Below are positions 45,400 through 55,245 of a DNA stretch of 64,000 nt, piece after piece. How positions within the stretch are numbered: the stretch's first letter is position 1; the number at the start of each line of letters is the position of its first letter. The notes beneath the pieces were generated by a model. That model did no database searches and was not told the DNA's origin. It worked only from the letters and a program-made list of their open reading frames with translations. The stretch is from Molanna angustata (Eukaryota > Arthropoda > Insecta > Trichoptera > Molannidae), in contig OY754980.1 of the NCBI GenBank assembly GCA_963576475.1, positions 19,105,822-19,169,821 on the forward strand. Direction: 5' to 3'. The translations under genes were made by a program, and so were the position numbers.

Positions 45400-46690
45400 T
45401 TTTTTTTTATTTTTTTTATTTATTTATTTAAATCCAAAATAACCATACAAAAAATTACAACAATACGACAGTGAAACATAGAACAAAAAAAAAAATTTGA
45501 AAAATTGACAATTTAGTTTAACATGTTGGCACTGACAAAATGAATACAATCTATCAGTACCAACATCCAGTGGATAAGAACTATTCCACTAAGCAGTGCT
45601 TGTGTCGGAATAGCTTTACATTCATTTTAACTGACACAGTCTTTACTTATGTAACCCATTTATGTCTAACATATAATTATAACATATCAAAAAAAAATCA
45701 AAAATACAAATTATTATATAAGCTATAACATCACGGTTTTACAATCATTTCATAATTTTAAAAAATATATCTTCAATGTTCATTCTACCTTTGTTGAGAA
45801 TCCAAGAAGATAGTTTATTTTTCATAGCACTCAGTGATTTTATATTATATATCTCAGAACCAATCAATTCTTTTGTAAATATGTTTAAAATACGAGGCAA
45901 AATAAAATCAAAATGTTTTTGAGCAAACGTGGTATGAGCTCTGGGGATGGGTAAAAGTCTGTGTCTAATATTGTAGGAATTTTCAACTCGAGTATATTGT
46001 GTTATATTGAGCTTATGTAAGTAAATGATTAATTTCTTGAGGTATAGCTGACTAATATCTAAAACTTCAAATTCAGAAAATAATGAATTAGACGGATATC
46101 TAAAAGGTTTTTTATTAATAACTCGAGTGATACTCTTGTGGGCTATTTCAATGGGACTAAGTGCGGTTTTATACGTTCCTCCCCAAACTATGATGCCATA
46201 ACATAGTATAGATTGAGCAACTGCATAATAGATGAACTTAAGGTCATCTATTTTAAAAACATTGCGAATACGTAAAAATAGATATATTAGTTTTCGAATT
46301 TTTATGGAACATTCCTCAATATGCTTTTTCCAATTTAAGTTATTGTCAACAACAACTCCTAGATACTTGATCTCGTTACATTTTTCCAGGGGGGTACATT
46401 GACAGAATTTTTTGTAGCAATTGTGAACTGTAATAGAATGTTGATCCAAAGGTTGTCCTCGTGTGTCAATACTGAAGGTCATAAATTAAGTTTTTTTTAT
46501 ATTAAGAGATAAGACACTGTTATCTAGCCATGATTTAACTATATTGACTCCCTTTTCTGCCAATACGTACGCCTTTTCCCATGTGTCACTATTGAAAAGT
46601 AGTGCAGTGTCATCTGCAAAAGTAATAATTTTTCCTCCAATTTTAAGAAAACAGAGATCATTTATGTAAATTAAAAATAAAATGATTTGA
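45400..46690 (-). pseudogene. Non-LTR retrotransposon, RT palm to 3' tail
   Basis: Reading the minus strand from about 46690: ILLFLIYINDLCFLKIGGK, then ITFADDTALLF (catalytic FADD at 46609-46620), SWLDNSVLSLNIKKT, one stop (TAA, 46486-46488), then in the same frame MTFSIDTRGQ, IKYLGVVVDNNLNWKKHIEE, LCYGIIVWGGTYKTAL, ITRVINKKPFRYPSNSLF and a C-terminus ending at 45745. The YINDL, FADD, LG.......W..HI and YG...WG blocks are in Jockey/CR1-like order. The 5' end is cut just before the YINDL block. A 3' UTR of about 330 bp ends in a T/A tail with TTTATTTATTTATTTAAAT (45415-45432). A single nonsense mutation makes this one of the fresher relics. Confidence 0.8.
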
Positions 46691-46815
46691 TGTGATACAT
46701 ACCAATTATTTTTTTCCTTAAAGCTATAAATTAAAATGACGTAAAAGAAATAAAAAGCAGGAATATACGATTTTTAACAAATTATTAAAAATACATTGAT
46801 TTATTTTTTGGTACG

Positions 46816-46875
46816 TGTTAAATTAATATTTGGCATAGTACCTGTTAGTTGCCCGAGAAGTAATATAAAAATAAT
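46816..46875 (+). repeat. SINE-B 3' end only
   Basis: ATTAATATTTGGCATAGTAC, then CTGTTAGTTGCCCGAGAAGT and AATATAAAAATAATAAAATA match the distal end of the copy at 6392-6608. Extreme 5' truncation. Confidence 0.7.
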
Positions 46876-47745
46876 AAAATAAAATACCATGAATATTGAT
46901 GAAAAAAAATATTTTAATATTTAAAATGAAGAAAATTTTAATATATAAGTTAAAAAAAATTCTCATGAAATGCATATAGTCACGTACCTATGATATATTT
47001 TATACCTTGCATTCTTTGCGTCCTTTTCATTAACTGCTTATTTTAAATCGTGATCTTCGTTATATCATCAAAAAATAGTAACAAGATTGCAGCAATGATC
47101 AAAACAGTGAGTAGTAATATTTGACAAAATGTAGCGAGTATTTGAGAAGCTATTCAAGCTCAAACACTAAGTATTGTTTGAGAATGTCCCTTTTTACAAC
47201 GTGGCGTCAAAATACGAAGTGTGGGTATTTTTTTTTGTGTTCAATTAAATGTACTGCGGTGGTCATTTTCGGTGTGTCGATCCAATTTCCATTAGACATG
47301 GTCATTTCATGGTTCTTCACCCCCGCCAGGGATGACAACGCATTTTATTGTTTATGAAAAATTATTTTATGACTACGTCGTAAAAAGAATATATTTACCA
47401 CATGATTACTAAAGACATAAATTTCGTACATTCACAGACAGATAATATTAATGTATGTTGAAAATAATACTTTGCAGAAATTAAATTAAAAGATTTCTGT
47501 AAATCTTATATTTATTAAAATGGTCGTTTCAATAGTTTTTTTTAATAAATCTTTGATATCCCATCAGTTTTTAAAGAAAAAAAATGCAGAAAATTTAAGG
47601 AAATTTATTTAAAAAATAATTTTATTTAAAATTTAAAATTCATTCGTTGAACGATATTCATTGAATCATTTTATTCACTCCTTTCTTCATTGCTGGGATC
47701 CATCTGTTATCTATAGTTATATATAAATATATGTTTTTTTGATAG
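46876..47745. other. AT-rich stretch, nothing recognised
   Basis: A 78-codon plus frame at 47121-47357 is Cys/Phe-rich without a motif. No repeat family seen. Confidence 0.45.
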
Positions 47746-47749
47746 GCTA

Positions 47750-47800
47750 GGAAGAGGTTCGAACTCTCCATCACAGGATCAGTAATCCACTACACCCAAT
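47750..47800 (-). repeat. Possible tRNA-like SINE fragment
   Basis: The minus strand has GATGGAGAGTTCGAACCTCT, a good T-arm/box B with five possible pairs around TTCGAAC. The upstream part is a short duplicated TGGATTACTGAT segment rather than a clear D-arm. Confidence 0.3.
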
Positions 47801-47946
47801 GCACATCATCAGTAATCCAGTGCACGCTCTGTTTCAAACACATATTTATAGTTCATTTGTTCTATTGTACCAAATTCAGTCAAGGGCTTATTTTAATTTT
47901 TTTCTAAATATAAACAATTTGATTCTCTATAATTTTTTGTGGCAAC

Positions 47947-48109
47947 CTTGATTGCTCGATTCCCGGCTGAATCCGTTCCGCTAGATCCAATAATAATATT
48001 TGATGCATTTTCAGTGCGTTCACAATTCCCGGCCATTGTATACTTCTAAAGGATAAATTAAATGTGATGATCGCCCACCCTGACCATGACTGTGATGGAC
48101 CACCGGACA
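47947..48109 (-). other. Candidate 5' coding exon of an unknown host gene
   Basis: Minus strand: a pyrimidine-rich TATTTTTCCTCAG acceptor-like site ends at 48110. An ATG in good context (ACAATGGCC, 48036) is preceded by an in-frame TAG. The frame MAGNCERTENASNIIIGSSG then TDSAGNRAIK is hydrophilic and varied, and it ends at AAG|GTTGCC, an acceptable donor, in phase 0 after 30 codons (47947). The block is GC-balanced and unique in the window. No partner exons were found, so this is a hypothesis. A 68-codon frame in another phase also crosses the block. Confidence 0.25.
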
Positions 48110-48243
48110 CTGAGGAAAAATATATATTTTTAATTCAGAACATTTAAGGTATTTCAAAATAAGGCTTTTCCCGTTGTATGATTCCAACGCAGTAAAATCG
48201 TAATTTATAATAGGTGTTTCTGATTTATTTATTTATTTGTCTG

Positions 48244-48690
48244 AACATAACATGCTGCTGAAACATGGACCCTAACAAAGGCCGATGAGATAAGGTTAAA
48301 AACCTTTGAAAAAAAATATTGAGACGCTTTTATGGCCCCGTATGCGAAAATGGAGCCTGACGTATTAGGTACAACCACGAAATGTACCAGTTGTACTCAG
48401 ATGCACCTACACGTCACCCAGTACATCAAAATATACCAGCTCCGATGGCTGGGTCACGTAGGGAGAATGGACGAAATCTATCCACCAAAAAGGATATTCG
48501 CTACAAGACCATTGGCAGAAGAAGCGTCGGTAGGCCAAAGCTGAGATGGTTAGATGGAGCAGAGAGGGACTTGCGGACGATGGGCGTTGTGAATTGGCGG
48601 CAGAAGCGATGATCTGGGGGGGGGGGTAGGAGGGAGCTTCTGGAGGAGGCCAGGATCCACGACGGGTTGTAGCGCCACTGATTGATTATT
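48244..48690 (+). pseudogene. RTE-like LINE ORF2 C-terminus with tail
   Basis: In sequence and across three frames: AETWTLTKADEIRLKTFEKK, ILRRFYGPVCENGA, a stop, RIRYNHEMYQLYSDA, then YIKIYQLRWLGHVGRMDEIY, PPKRIFATRP, then GRRSVGRPKLRWLDGAERDL, LRTMGVVNW, and LLEEARIHDGL with a stop. This is the complete ~130-residue C-terminus common to RTE-like insect LINEs. One stop and at least two frameshifts occur; a G run at 48617-48626 disrupts it near the end. The 3' end is AGCGCCACTGATTGATTATT with short TGAT repeats. Palm and endonuclease are absent. Confidence 0.75.
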
Positions 48691-49104
48691 GATTGTTTCT
48701 GATTTATTTCTGTGAGGTACCGACTAGGATAGTGCTTCCACTCTTTTCTTTTATTTTCAATGAGCTTTATTTTACTTTATTGGGAATATACACAGATGAA
48801 CAGGTTTTATTCAAACAATGTAAAGTTAGGACTGTCATCCAATTATGTATATCCACTGTAAGTTATAATCAACAAGAGACAAGAAAGAGAGTGAAAAAAA
48901 TAAAATGCCAGGAAATAATGACTAAGAGATGGTAAAGATAGTGGGATAGGAAAATGACGTGGAATGGCAGAGGATAACTTAAGTAGAGAGAGCAAATTTA
49001 GTTATACTTTACTTATACGAGAAAAAGAAATGCCCTGAAAGAAAGCGGTTGCTTTAAAACCGGTCGTTCAGAATAGCTCATTCGTGGTTATACAGTACTC
49101 GTAA

Positions 49105-49168
49105 ACTGGTCTGTTGGAAGTAATCGCCATATGGCAATAAACTCGCCATTTGCGCGAGGTGCAGTTAG
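49105..49168 (+). repeat. SINE-A 3' part
   Basis: GTTGGAAGTAATCGCCATAT, GGCAATAAACTCGCCATTTG and GCAGTTAGTG correspond to the tail half of SINE-A, including the stem-loop (one base lost from pairing). It ends within about 11 bp of an oppositely oriented SINE-B piece. Confidence 0.7.
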
Positions 49169-49179
49169 TGTTATTATTA

Positions 49180-49248
49180 GAAAACACAATTAAAAACTGT
49201 GTCTCTACCGGGAATCGATACCGGGACGTTTGGATCAGATAACCAACC
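49180..49248 (-). repeat. SINE-B head region, truncated both sides
   Basis: Minus strand: TGATCCAAACGTCCCGGTAT, CGATTCCCGGTAGAGACACA (box B) and GTTTTTAATTGTGTTTT, then it stops abruptly against the SINE-A tail. Possibly inserted next to or into that copy. Confidence 0.7.
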
Positions 49249-49749
49249 AACATAGTTGTTAAGCACACAAAAAATGTGTCAAAAATAATGAGCGTCAATA
49301 GCAATGAGAGAGTCGTACAAAAAACATCAGTTTAGTAGAAAAAATGGGTATCGCGTTATAGAATCATAATGCGCATTAAATTGTGGGCAGTTACATTCAA
49401 CACGATTCATTTTTTGCCACAAAAATAGGCACATTAGTATCAAGTAGCCGAAACAACACTGTACACTTGATATAATCAATTTGCGGTTTGTTCTATATAA
49501 AGCCACTCAAGTCTATGATTGATATATGCTGTTTTGATGTTCATTGTGGTGGTTCAAAAAATTCTATTAGTTATTTTAAACGCATGGTTCAAACTCTTTT
49601 TCCACGTTCAACTGAAATCTATTAATAAAAAAAATATTCTAACCGCAGGACATATTCATTGGAAAAAAAAATAGATTTCCGAAAAAATAATCTCGTTCCT
49701 TTTCTGAAGTCAGTTAAAAAAATAATTAAATTGAGACTTTTAAATTATA

Positions 49750-50377
49750 TTAAAACAAGCGGGTTGTGGCCAACGCTATACACCTCACTTACCAAGTCAC
49801 TCAACAAAGTAGGTATTCAAATTTTGTATTGAAATTTAGGTGTAAAAAACAAATGCATTTTCTTACCTCTAGTATAAACAAAAAGAATATTAACAAATTT
49901 ACACTGTATGAATTATATAAAAACAAGAATGAGTGTTTAATTATTTTTGATTTAAATATTTTATTATGAAAACTTGATAATTCTCCAGTGCCATTTTATG
50001 AAAGTGATGTGCCTTTTTAGCAATTGGCAAATGAAAATATCAAAAATTCAAGTTTCCTGAGCTATGGGTGACTTTGAAATATTTGACATTAAAAAATTGA
50101 GAAGCACTATTCAAATATCCTTCAAAATCTAATCGGGTCTAAGGGAGTATTATATATATACAAATTTCCAAAATTTTAAAAGAATCGAATGAGTACCTAC
50201 TTTAGTCTTTAATCGATAAAGTAGAATAAACACGCCGTTTAAAGCACATAGTACACAGCACACACACGCAGATACATTGTGATGAAACTTTCAGAATACA
50301 ACTTCAGCATGAAAAAATAACCTTGAAAATTGCGAACTTATAACTCCCCACTATATTCCCTTGCGTTAGCGAGGAGT
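49750..50377 (+). repeat. ~600 bp dispersed repeat R600, copy 3
   Basis: Plus-strand copy: TAAAACAAGCGGGTTGTGGC start, TTTATTATGAAAACTTGATA, CTATTCAAATATCCTTCAAA, AGCACATAGTACACAGCACA, GATACATTGTGATGAAACTT, and an end ACTCCCCACTATATTCCCTT..GCGAGGAGT that can fold. Includes a CTGAGCTATGGGTGACTTTG segment present in copy 1 (reverse complement) and missing from copy 2. Incidental short frames only. Confidence 0.75.
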
Positions 50378-50645
50378 AAAAATGTCACCTGAGTAACAAA
50401 TTTATTACCTCGATTGTGTAGACGGCTAACTTGTAAATAAAAATGAGTTAATGCAATAGGATTATATGTAGTATCAATCAAAGATATTGTCACATTTCGT
50501 CACTATCCTTGTGTTGATATTGTTAATTTTCATATACCGCATAGTTTGCCGGAAGGTAGGTACCTAAATATAGGTATAATATTAAGATGATTTGATCGCA
50601 TCATCCGGACCATTGCGCAGTGCTCAATGCGCATACTCGATGTTT

Positions 50646-50649
<4 letters not shown>

Positions 50650-50680
<31 letters not shown>
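50650..50680 (+). repeat. (TG)n microsatellite
   Basis: About 15 uninterrupted TG units after TGTTTGTGTC. Confidence 0.95.
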
Positions 50681-50683
<3 letters not shown>

Positions 50684-50751
50684 ATTAATCCACCGCAGCA
50701 ACCGCCACTTATTTATTGTCGGTTGCCGCTTCACCAAGCACGATTTAATAT

Positions 50752-50785
50752 TATCATCATCATCATCATCGTCATCGGCATCATG
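50752..50785 (+). repeat. (ATC)n microsatellite
   Basis: TATCATCATCATCATCATCG, then TCATCGGCATCATG. The minus-frame poly-Asp is translation of it. Confidence 0.9.
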
Positions 50786-50929
50786 ATACCAACGATAATC
50801 ACCACAGTAAAAATTATATAAATACCTAACTACAAACTTCTCTATGGATAGGTACATTGTATAGGTATTTGACCAATGCTTGAGTCCATCTCACACTAAG
50901 AGGAGTTTATTTTAATGTTTAATTAATTT

Positions 50930-51050
50930 ATTTATTAATTTATTTGTATGTACCTACCTACATATATTATTGTACACTGTACACATATAATTTTTACATT
51001 GGCGTATTTATTGTCAAACGGCTTTTTTTTCCAGCCAACTAGAGATGTTA
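50930..51050 (-). repeat. Diverged LINE 3' end (hairpin family)
   Basis: The minus strand gives AGTTGGCTGGAAAAAAAAGC, then CGTTTGACAATAAATACGCC, TGTACAGTGTACAATAATAT and AAATAAATTAATAAATAAAT. The order matches 4757-4980, but the hairpin is eroded. Confidence 0.45.
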
Positions 51051-51137
51051 ATATGAAATACATACAATGTGTACCTACTATGGCAATAAAGTTATCCCAT
51101 GACAAAAATTAAAAGAAAAATATAATAAAGATAACAT

Positions 51138-51266
51138 GACCGACTTCTGTGCGGGTATCCTGGGTTCATTTCTCACGCAAATATTGCTGGAAACACTGGT
51201 TCCTTGGAAGAAATTGCCATATGGCAATAAACTCGCCACTTGCGCATGATGCAAGGAAGTGTTAAT
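51138..51266 (+). repeat. SINE-A, 5'-truncated
   Basis: ACCGACTTCTGTGCGGGTAT, CCTGGGTTCATTTCTCACGC (box B with one change; a deletion removes the middle of the body), GGAAACACTGGTTCCTTGGA, AGAAATTGCCATATGGCAAT (perfect stem-loop), AAACTCGCCACTTGCGCATG and ATGCAAGGAAGTGTTAATTA. The box A head is missing. Confidence 0.8.
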
Positions 51267-51323
51267 TACATATTTGTTTATTTATAACAGAAGAAAAACA
51301 AAAAACGATAAAAAAAGATAAAG

Positions 51324-52196
51324 ACAGTTGATAGCAATGAGAGGAAAACAAAAGGATAAGGAGAGGAAGAAGAAATCAGGTATTATCAGATAGATATTTT
51401 TGCTAATGAATATAGTATAATAACAGTTGATTACAATGATAGGAAAACAAAAGGATAAGGAGAGGAAGAAGAAATCAGGTATTATCAGATAGATATTTTT
51501 GCTAATGAATATAGTATAATAACAGTTGATTACAATGATAGGAAAACAAAAGGATAAGGAGAGGAAGAAGAAATCAGGTATTATCAGATAGATATTTTTG
51601 CTAATGAATATAGTATAATAACAGTTGATTACAATGATAGGAAAACAAAAGGATAAGGAGAGGAAGAAGAAATCAGGTATTATCAGATAGATATTTTTGC
51701 TAATGAATATAGTATAATAACAGTTGATTACAATGATAGGAAAACAAAAGGATAAGGAGAGGAAGAAGAAATCAGGTATTATCAGATAGATATTTTTGCT
51801 AATGAATATAGTATAATAACAGTTGATTACAATGATAGGAAAACAAAAGGATAAGGAGAGGAAGAAGAAATCAGGTATTATCAGATAGATATTTTTGCTA
51901 ATGAATATAGTATAATAACAGTTGATTACAATGATAGGAAAACAAAAGGATAAGGAGAGGAAGAAGAAATCAGGTATTATCAGATAGATATTTTTGCTAA
52001 TGAATATAGTATAATAACAGTTGATTACAATGATAGGAAAACAAAAGGATAAGGAGAGGAAGAAGAAATCAGGTATTATCAGCTAGATATTTTTGCTAAT
52101 GAATATAGTATAATAACAGTTGATTACAATGATAGGAAAACAAAAGGATAAGGAGAGGAAGAAGAAATCAGGTATTATCAGATAGATATTTTTGCT
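51324..52196 (+). repeat. 99 bp minisatellite, ~8.8 nearly identical units
   Basis: Units start at 51324, 51423, 51522 and then every 99 bp to 52116; the last is partial, ending at 52196. The unit runs ACAGTTGATTACAATGATAG .. GGATAAGGAGAGGAAGAAGA .. GATATTTTTGCTAATGAATA. Copies are identical apart from the first (AGCAATGAGAGG) and one GCTAG variant near 52081. All frames contain stops, so it is non-coding. It starts about 58 bp after the SINE-A copy ending at 51266. Confidence 0.95.
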
Positions 52197-52540
52197 TTGG
52201 CCTTTATTTGAATATGTTTAATGAGAAAGCCGACGTAATATCATCAGGATTTAAACTATTCCAAGAAACGCCAAGCCCTCAAACAAATTCGATACTTTTA
52301 TCGAGCTGATTCTTGTGTAAACCAGTAGTACTTACTCACTTTCCGTGTCCGGAGCCCCACCATATTCAAAGCCCCCAATATTCGACCACCCGGATTCCAC
52401 TAGTGCTTGCTACCACCAAAGCAATCGGACGTCCCTAGAAAGGGCAGAATGCTGGCCAATCTTTCCACCACTTGAGAACCAACACCACCATTATAATATT
52501 CATTTAAGCATGACACGATGTATGTGTGTGTTTTAAAAAA
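52197..52540. other. Unclassified GC-balanced block
   Basis: The 63-codon plus frame (52345-52536), with PPYSKPPIFDHPDSTSACYH and NQHHHYNIH, is Pro/His/Ser-rich with no recognised domain. On the minus strand AAAGTGAGTAAGTAC near 52330 resembles a splice donor, but no minus frame stays open through the block. Could be an old exon or a mobile-element remnant. Confidence 0.25.
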
Positions 52541-53250
52541 AGGAATTCCTATAAATTAAAATTACTTAAAAATTACTTAAAAATACTCCTGAAACATTGA
52601 CAGATTTATCGTGTCAAAAATCATTTTCAATCAGTGATTTCATTTTTGAATCAATTTTTTTTCACATATTATTCATTGGGTAAATATTTATTAAATAATA
52701 TACAAGAGTGATCACACTGATATAACTATAGTTTTACTTTTTTGTGTGTAATTGTTTTAATAATTGTTTTGTAAATAAAAAAAGAATTGATCAAATAATG
52801 TTTCGTAACTGGTGTATATATTTATACAACTCATCAAACATGTGAATTTCTAAATGGTTATTTTATAAACTCGTACATTTTTATTGACATATCATTTGCA
52901 TTAGGTATGATACGAAATTCTGCACAAAAGATATCGAGAAAATTCCATACGTATTAATTATTTTGACCCCTGCATTGACACGGTGTTGCAAGATTCACAC
53001 GTCATAAAATTTTATCTCAAATTTATTATATTCATGTTGGTATCTCAAAGTGTAAAATAATAATTTGCAAACAAATTTATACACTTACCACATTCCATTG
53101 AAGATTTAAATTAAATCCCATCTTCAAATTGAATCACATTTCATTTCCAACCCATGTTCGATTTGTTGAAAGTGTCAGACAAGTTTGTCTTTTTGAAAAT
53201 TTACAATTTATTATCTTAATTATTTATAATATACACTTAACGTAGTTTAC
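52541..53250. other. AT-rich stretch, nothing recognised
   Basis: No array, SINE/LINE landmark or supported frame. Confidence 0.5.
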
Positions 53251-53476
53251 ACCACATAACTATGAGTACTAACTTCTACCGATTTCAAAAACTTTAAATG
53301 TTTTCTTCTTCAGGAAGACTTACGTACTAAAAATTAAAAATAAAATATAGACTGTTGTTAGGTTTTAAGTTGTGGGAGGAGTCAATTTTAGAAAGTAGTG
53401 GGGCGGAACGGTAAACATAAGTGACAATGGGTGGTTCAAAATTTTTTTGTTAATTATAAAAATATTTTCTATTTTA
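53251..53476 (-). repeat. Probable 3' UTR of the Penelope-like relic
   Basis: Minus-strand sequence directly after the relic's stop, including TAAGTCTTCCTGAAGAAGAA and TGAAATCGGTAGAAGTTAGT. A CCTGAAGAAG..TCG hairpin-like region is common downstream of Penelope-like ORFs. The boundary at about 53251 is approximate. Confidence 0.4.
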
Positions 53477-53850
53477 TTAATTAATCGGAAATGTTTTTAG
53501 AATCGAGTTGTTTGGTAAGTTTAATTGGTTATTTATTATACTTTGTTTATTATTTACACTTTTTCTTATTTCTAAAATTTCTAAATCTGCTAATTTTAAA
53601 TTTGAGTAACCTGTATGCATAATCTGTAATCCCGTGTCTTTGTCAAAATGATGGTTACATAAATTCTATAAGATGTTCAGCAAATTCCGAAAAATTATTA
53701 TTATTCAAGCAACGTAAGTGTTTTTTGACTCTGGTTTGAATGTTTCTATTAGTTTTACCTGTATAAAAATGATAACAATCTCTACATGATAATTTATTAA
53801 CTCCCGACTTACCCAATTTGTTGACTTCATCTTTATTGTTTAAAATTACA
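53477..53850 (-). pseudogene. Penelope-like element, GIY-YIG endonuclease C-terminus
   Basis: Minus frame: NKDEVNKLGKSGVNKLSCRD, then CYHFYTGKTNRNIQTRVKKH, LRCLNNNNFSEFAEHLIEFM and a stop. After a one-base shift: NHHFDKDTGLQIMHTGYSNL, KLADLEILEIRKS, NQLNLPNNSILKTF and a stop at 53477. The SG(I/V)YKLxCxxCxxxYxGxTxRxxxxRxxxH pattern with a downstream F.EH is the GIY-YIG domain of Penelope-like retroelements, and the LE(I/L)LEI..........N.Q.......S..L...P tail fits too. The motif is changed (GVN..YTG instead of GIY..YIG), the RT part is missing, and a frameshift is present, so it is inactive. Confidence 0.8.
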
Positions 53851-54009
53851 TTTTCCTAACATTAACGATATTATCTTAATCATTATAAAAGTTATCGAGA
53901 CTATTACGCCAGTCGATGGAAGGACAGGGCTTCCGAAATATGTCGCGAAGTGACTCACAAAAATAAGTAGTTTATAGCTAGTTTATATATGGTTATTTAA
54001 ATATGGTTA

Positions 54010-54130
54010 ATATTCTTCTTATCAGTTTCAATCCTGGGATTGGTTTGCAACAACAATGGCTGCTTCTCTTCTTATCCACTCCGCCCTGTCCTCTGTCAGC
54101 CTCTTCATCTCCACGTAGCTAATTGTGGGT
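54010..54130 (-). pseudogene. Possible short LINE-related tail
   Basis: The minus frame VEMKRLTEDRAEWIRREAAI, then VVANQSQD and a stop recalls the ..DR.eWrr... ends of RTE-like LINE ORFs. No other motif supports it, so weak. Confidence 0.25.
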
Positions 54131-54529
54131 TCCTAAGAAAATTATACAGATTTATGACTTATGTCATTTTGTACAGACCAGACTAACGTCATAGCATATA
54201 AGCTGTTTTTTTCTGTAAAAGGATACTACCATAGTTAAAAACAACAGTGGCGGTGGCTTTCGGAGAACAGCCTTCAAATTGTTGAAAATTGCTATTTTTA
54301 CTTGCAGTTATTTAATGTATGAAGAATTATATTTTACAGTTAAATAAATTGTTCCAAGTTTATTATATGATTCATTTAAAGAAAAAATATCAAGTAGGTA
54401 CTGTCCAACCAACCGCTATGTTTTATTTAAATTTTCTTTCTATTCTATATTTCGATATATAGATATATGTATTAATAATGGGTATTTTAAATCAAACAAA
54501 TGATTTGGTCTACATATATATTTTTTCCT

Positions 54530-54660
54530 GAATCCAGGCCGACCGTTTCAGCTTATTAGGCCCATTATTATGGAATTCTACATATTCAACACCGTCAGCA
54601 TTGACAAAATTAAAAAAAAAAAATTAAAATAAAAAAATAAATAAATAAATAAATATGTAT
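54530..54660 (+). repeat. Probable LINE 3' end with A-rich/(AAAT)n tail
   Basis: A unique 80-bp lead (GAATCCAGGCCGACCGTTTC ..) runs into an A-run and AAATAAATAAATAAATAAAT at about 54630-54655. Tail architecture suggests a 5'-truncated LINE of an unknown family. Confidence 0.4.
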
Positions 54661-55004
54661 AACTTAGAAATAACATTCTCTTCGTTCTACAATCATTAAT
54701 ATATGTTTTGTATCTTTGAGAAATCGACGTATATGGCTGTTCTATGCAATCCGTTCAAATGTTACGTATTTTTTTTCTCAAATGACAAGCCTTCAATTCA
54801 CAATGTCAAAATATTTACAACTCCGATATTTCTTTTCCTACGTCACGCTCGTCCATTCTTAAATTCCTTCGCAACATTCCCAAAACAAAAACTCACGGAT
54901 TTAGATTATATTGTGGTATCCATTATCTATGACTTCTGTCGTGCCTTTTGAAAAATTCCAATCCAAAATTCGAAATTAGAACATTGTATTTTTTTTCGTC
55001 TAAT

Positions 55005-55245
55005 TTCGAAATTGGCGCGCGATCGTGCCTAGCGCGGGCAATTACTCTCATTATTCATTACAAGAATGGAAAAAGGTAACAATGAAACATTTAAACGGAC
55101 CGTTCCATTATTAATAATGATCTTCGCGATTATTCATTGCCCATATCCGTTTCGTAATCATTTAACTTCTTGTCTGTCTGTTTTATTATGATATTTTGAC
55201 GACCGGAATGTATCGCGGCACGATTTTCTTTTCTAGGAGCTTCTA
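55005..55245. other. Unique island with clustered homeodomain-type sites
   Basis: TTGGCGCGCGATCGTGCCTA and GCGCGGGCAATTACTCTCAT, then CATTATTCATTACAAG, CCATTATTAATAATGATC and GATTATTCATTGCC: several TAAT/ATTA cores close together beside CG-rich words. No open frame of note. Resembles a developmental enhancer or conserved non-coding element; inference only. Confidence 0.35.

Noticed and set aside
52330..52500. Minus-strand exon ending at a strong-looking donor AAAGTGAGTAAG
   Set aside because: All three minus frames through the block contain stops and no acceptor partner was found.
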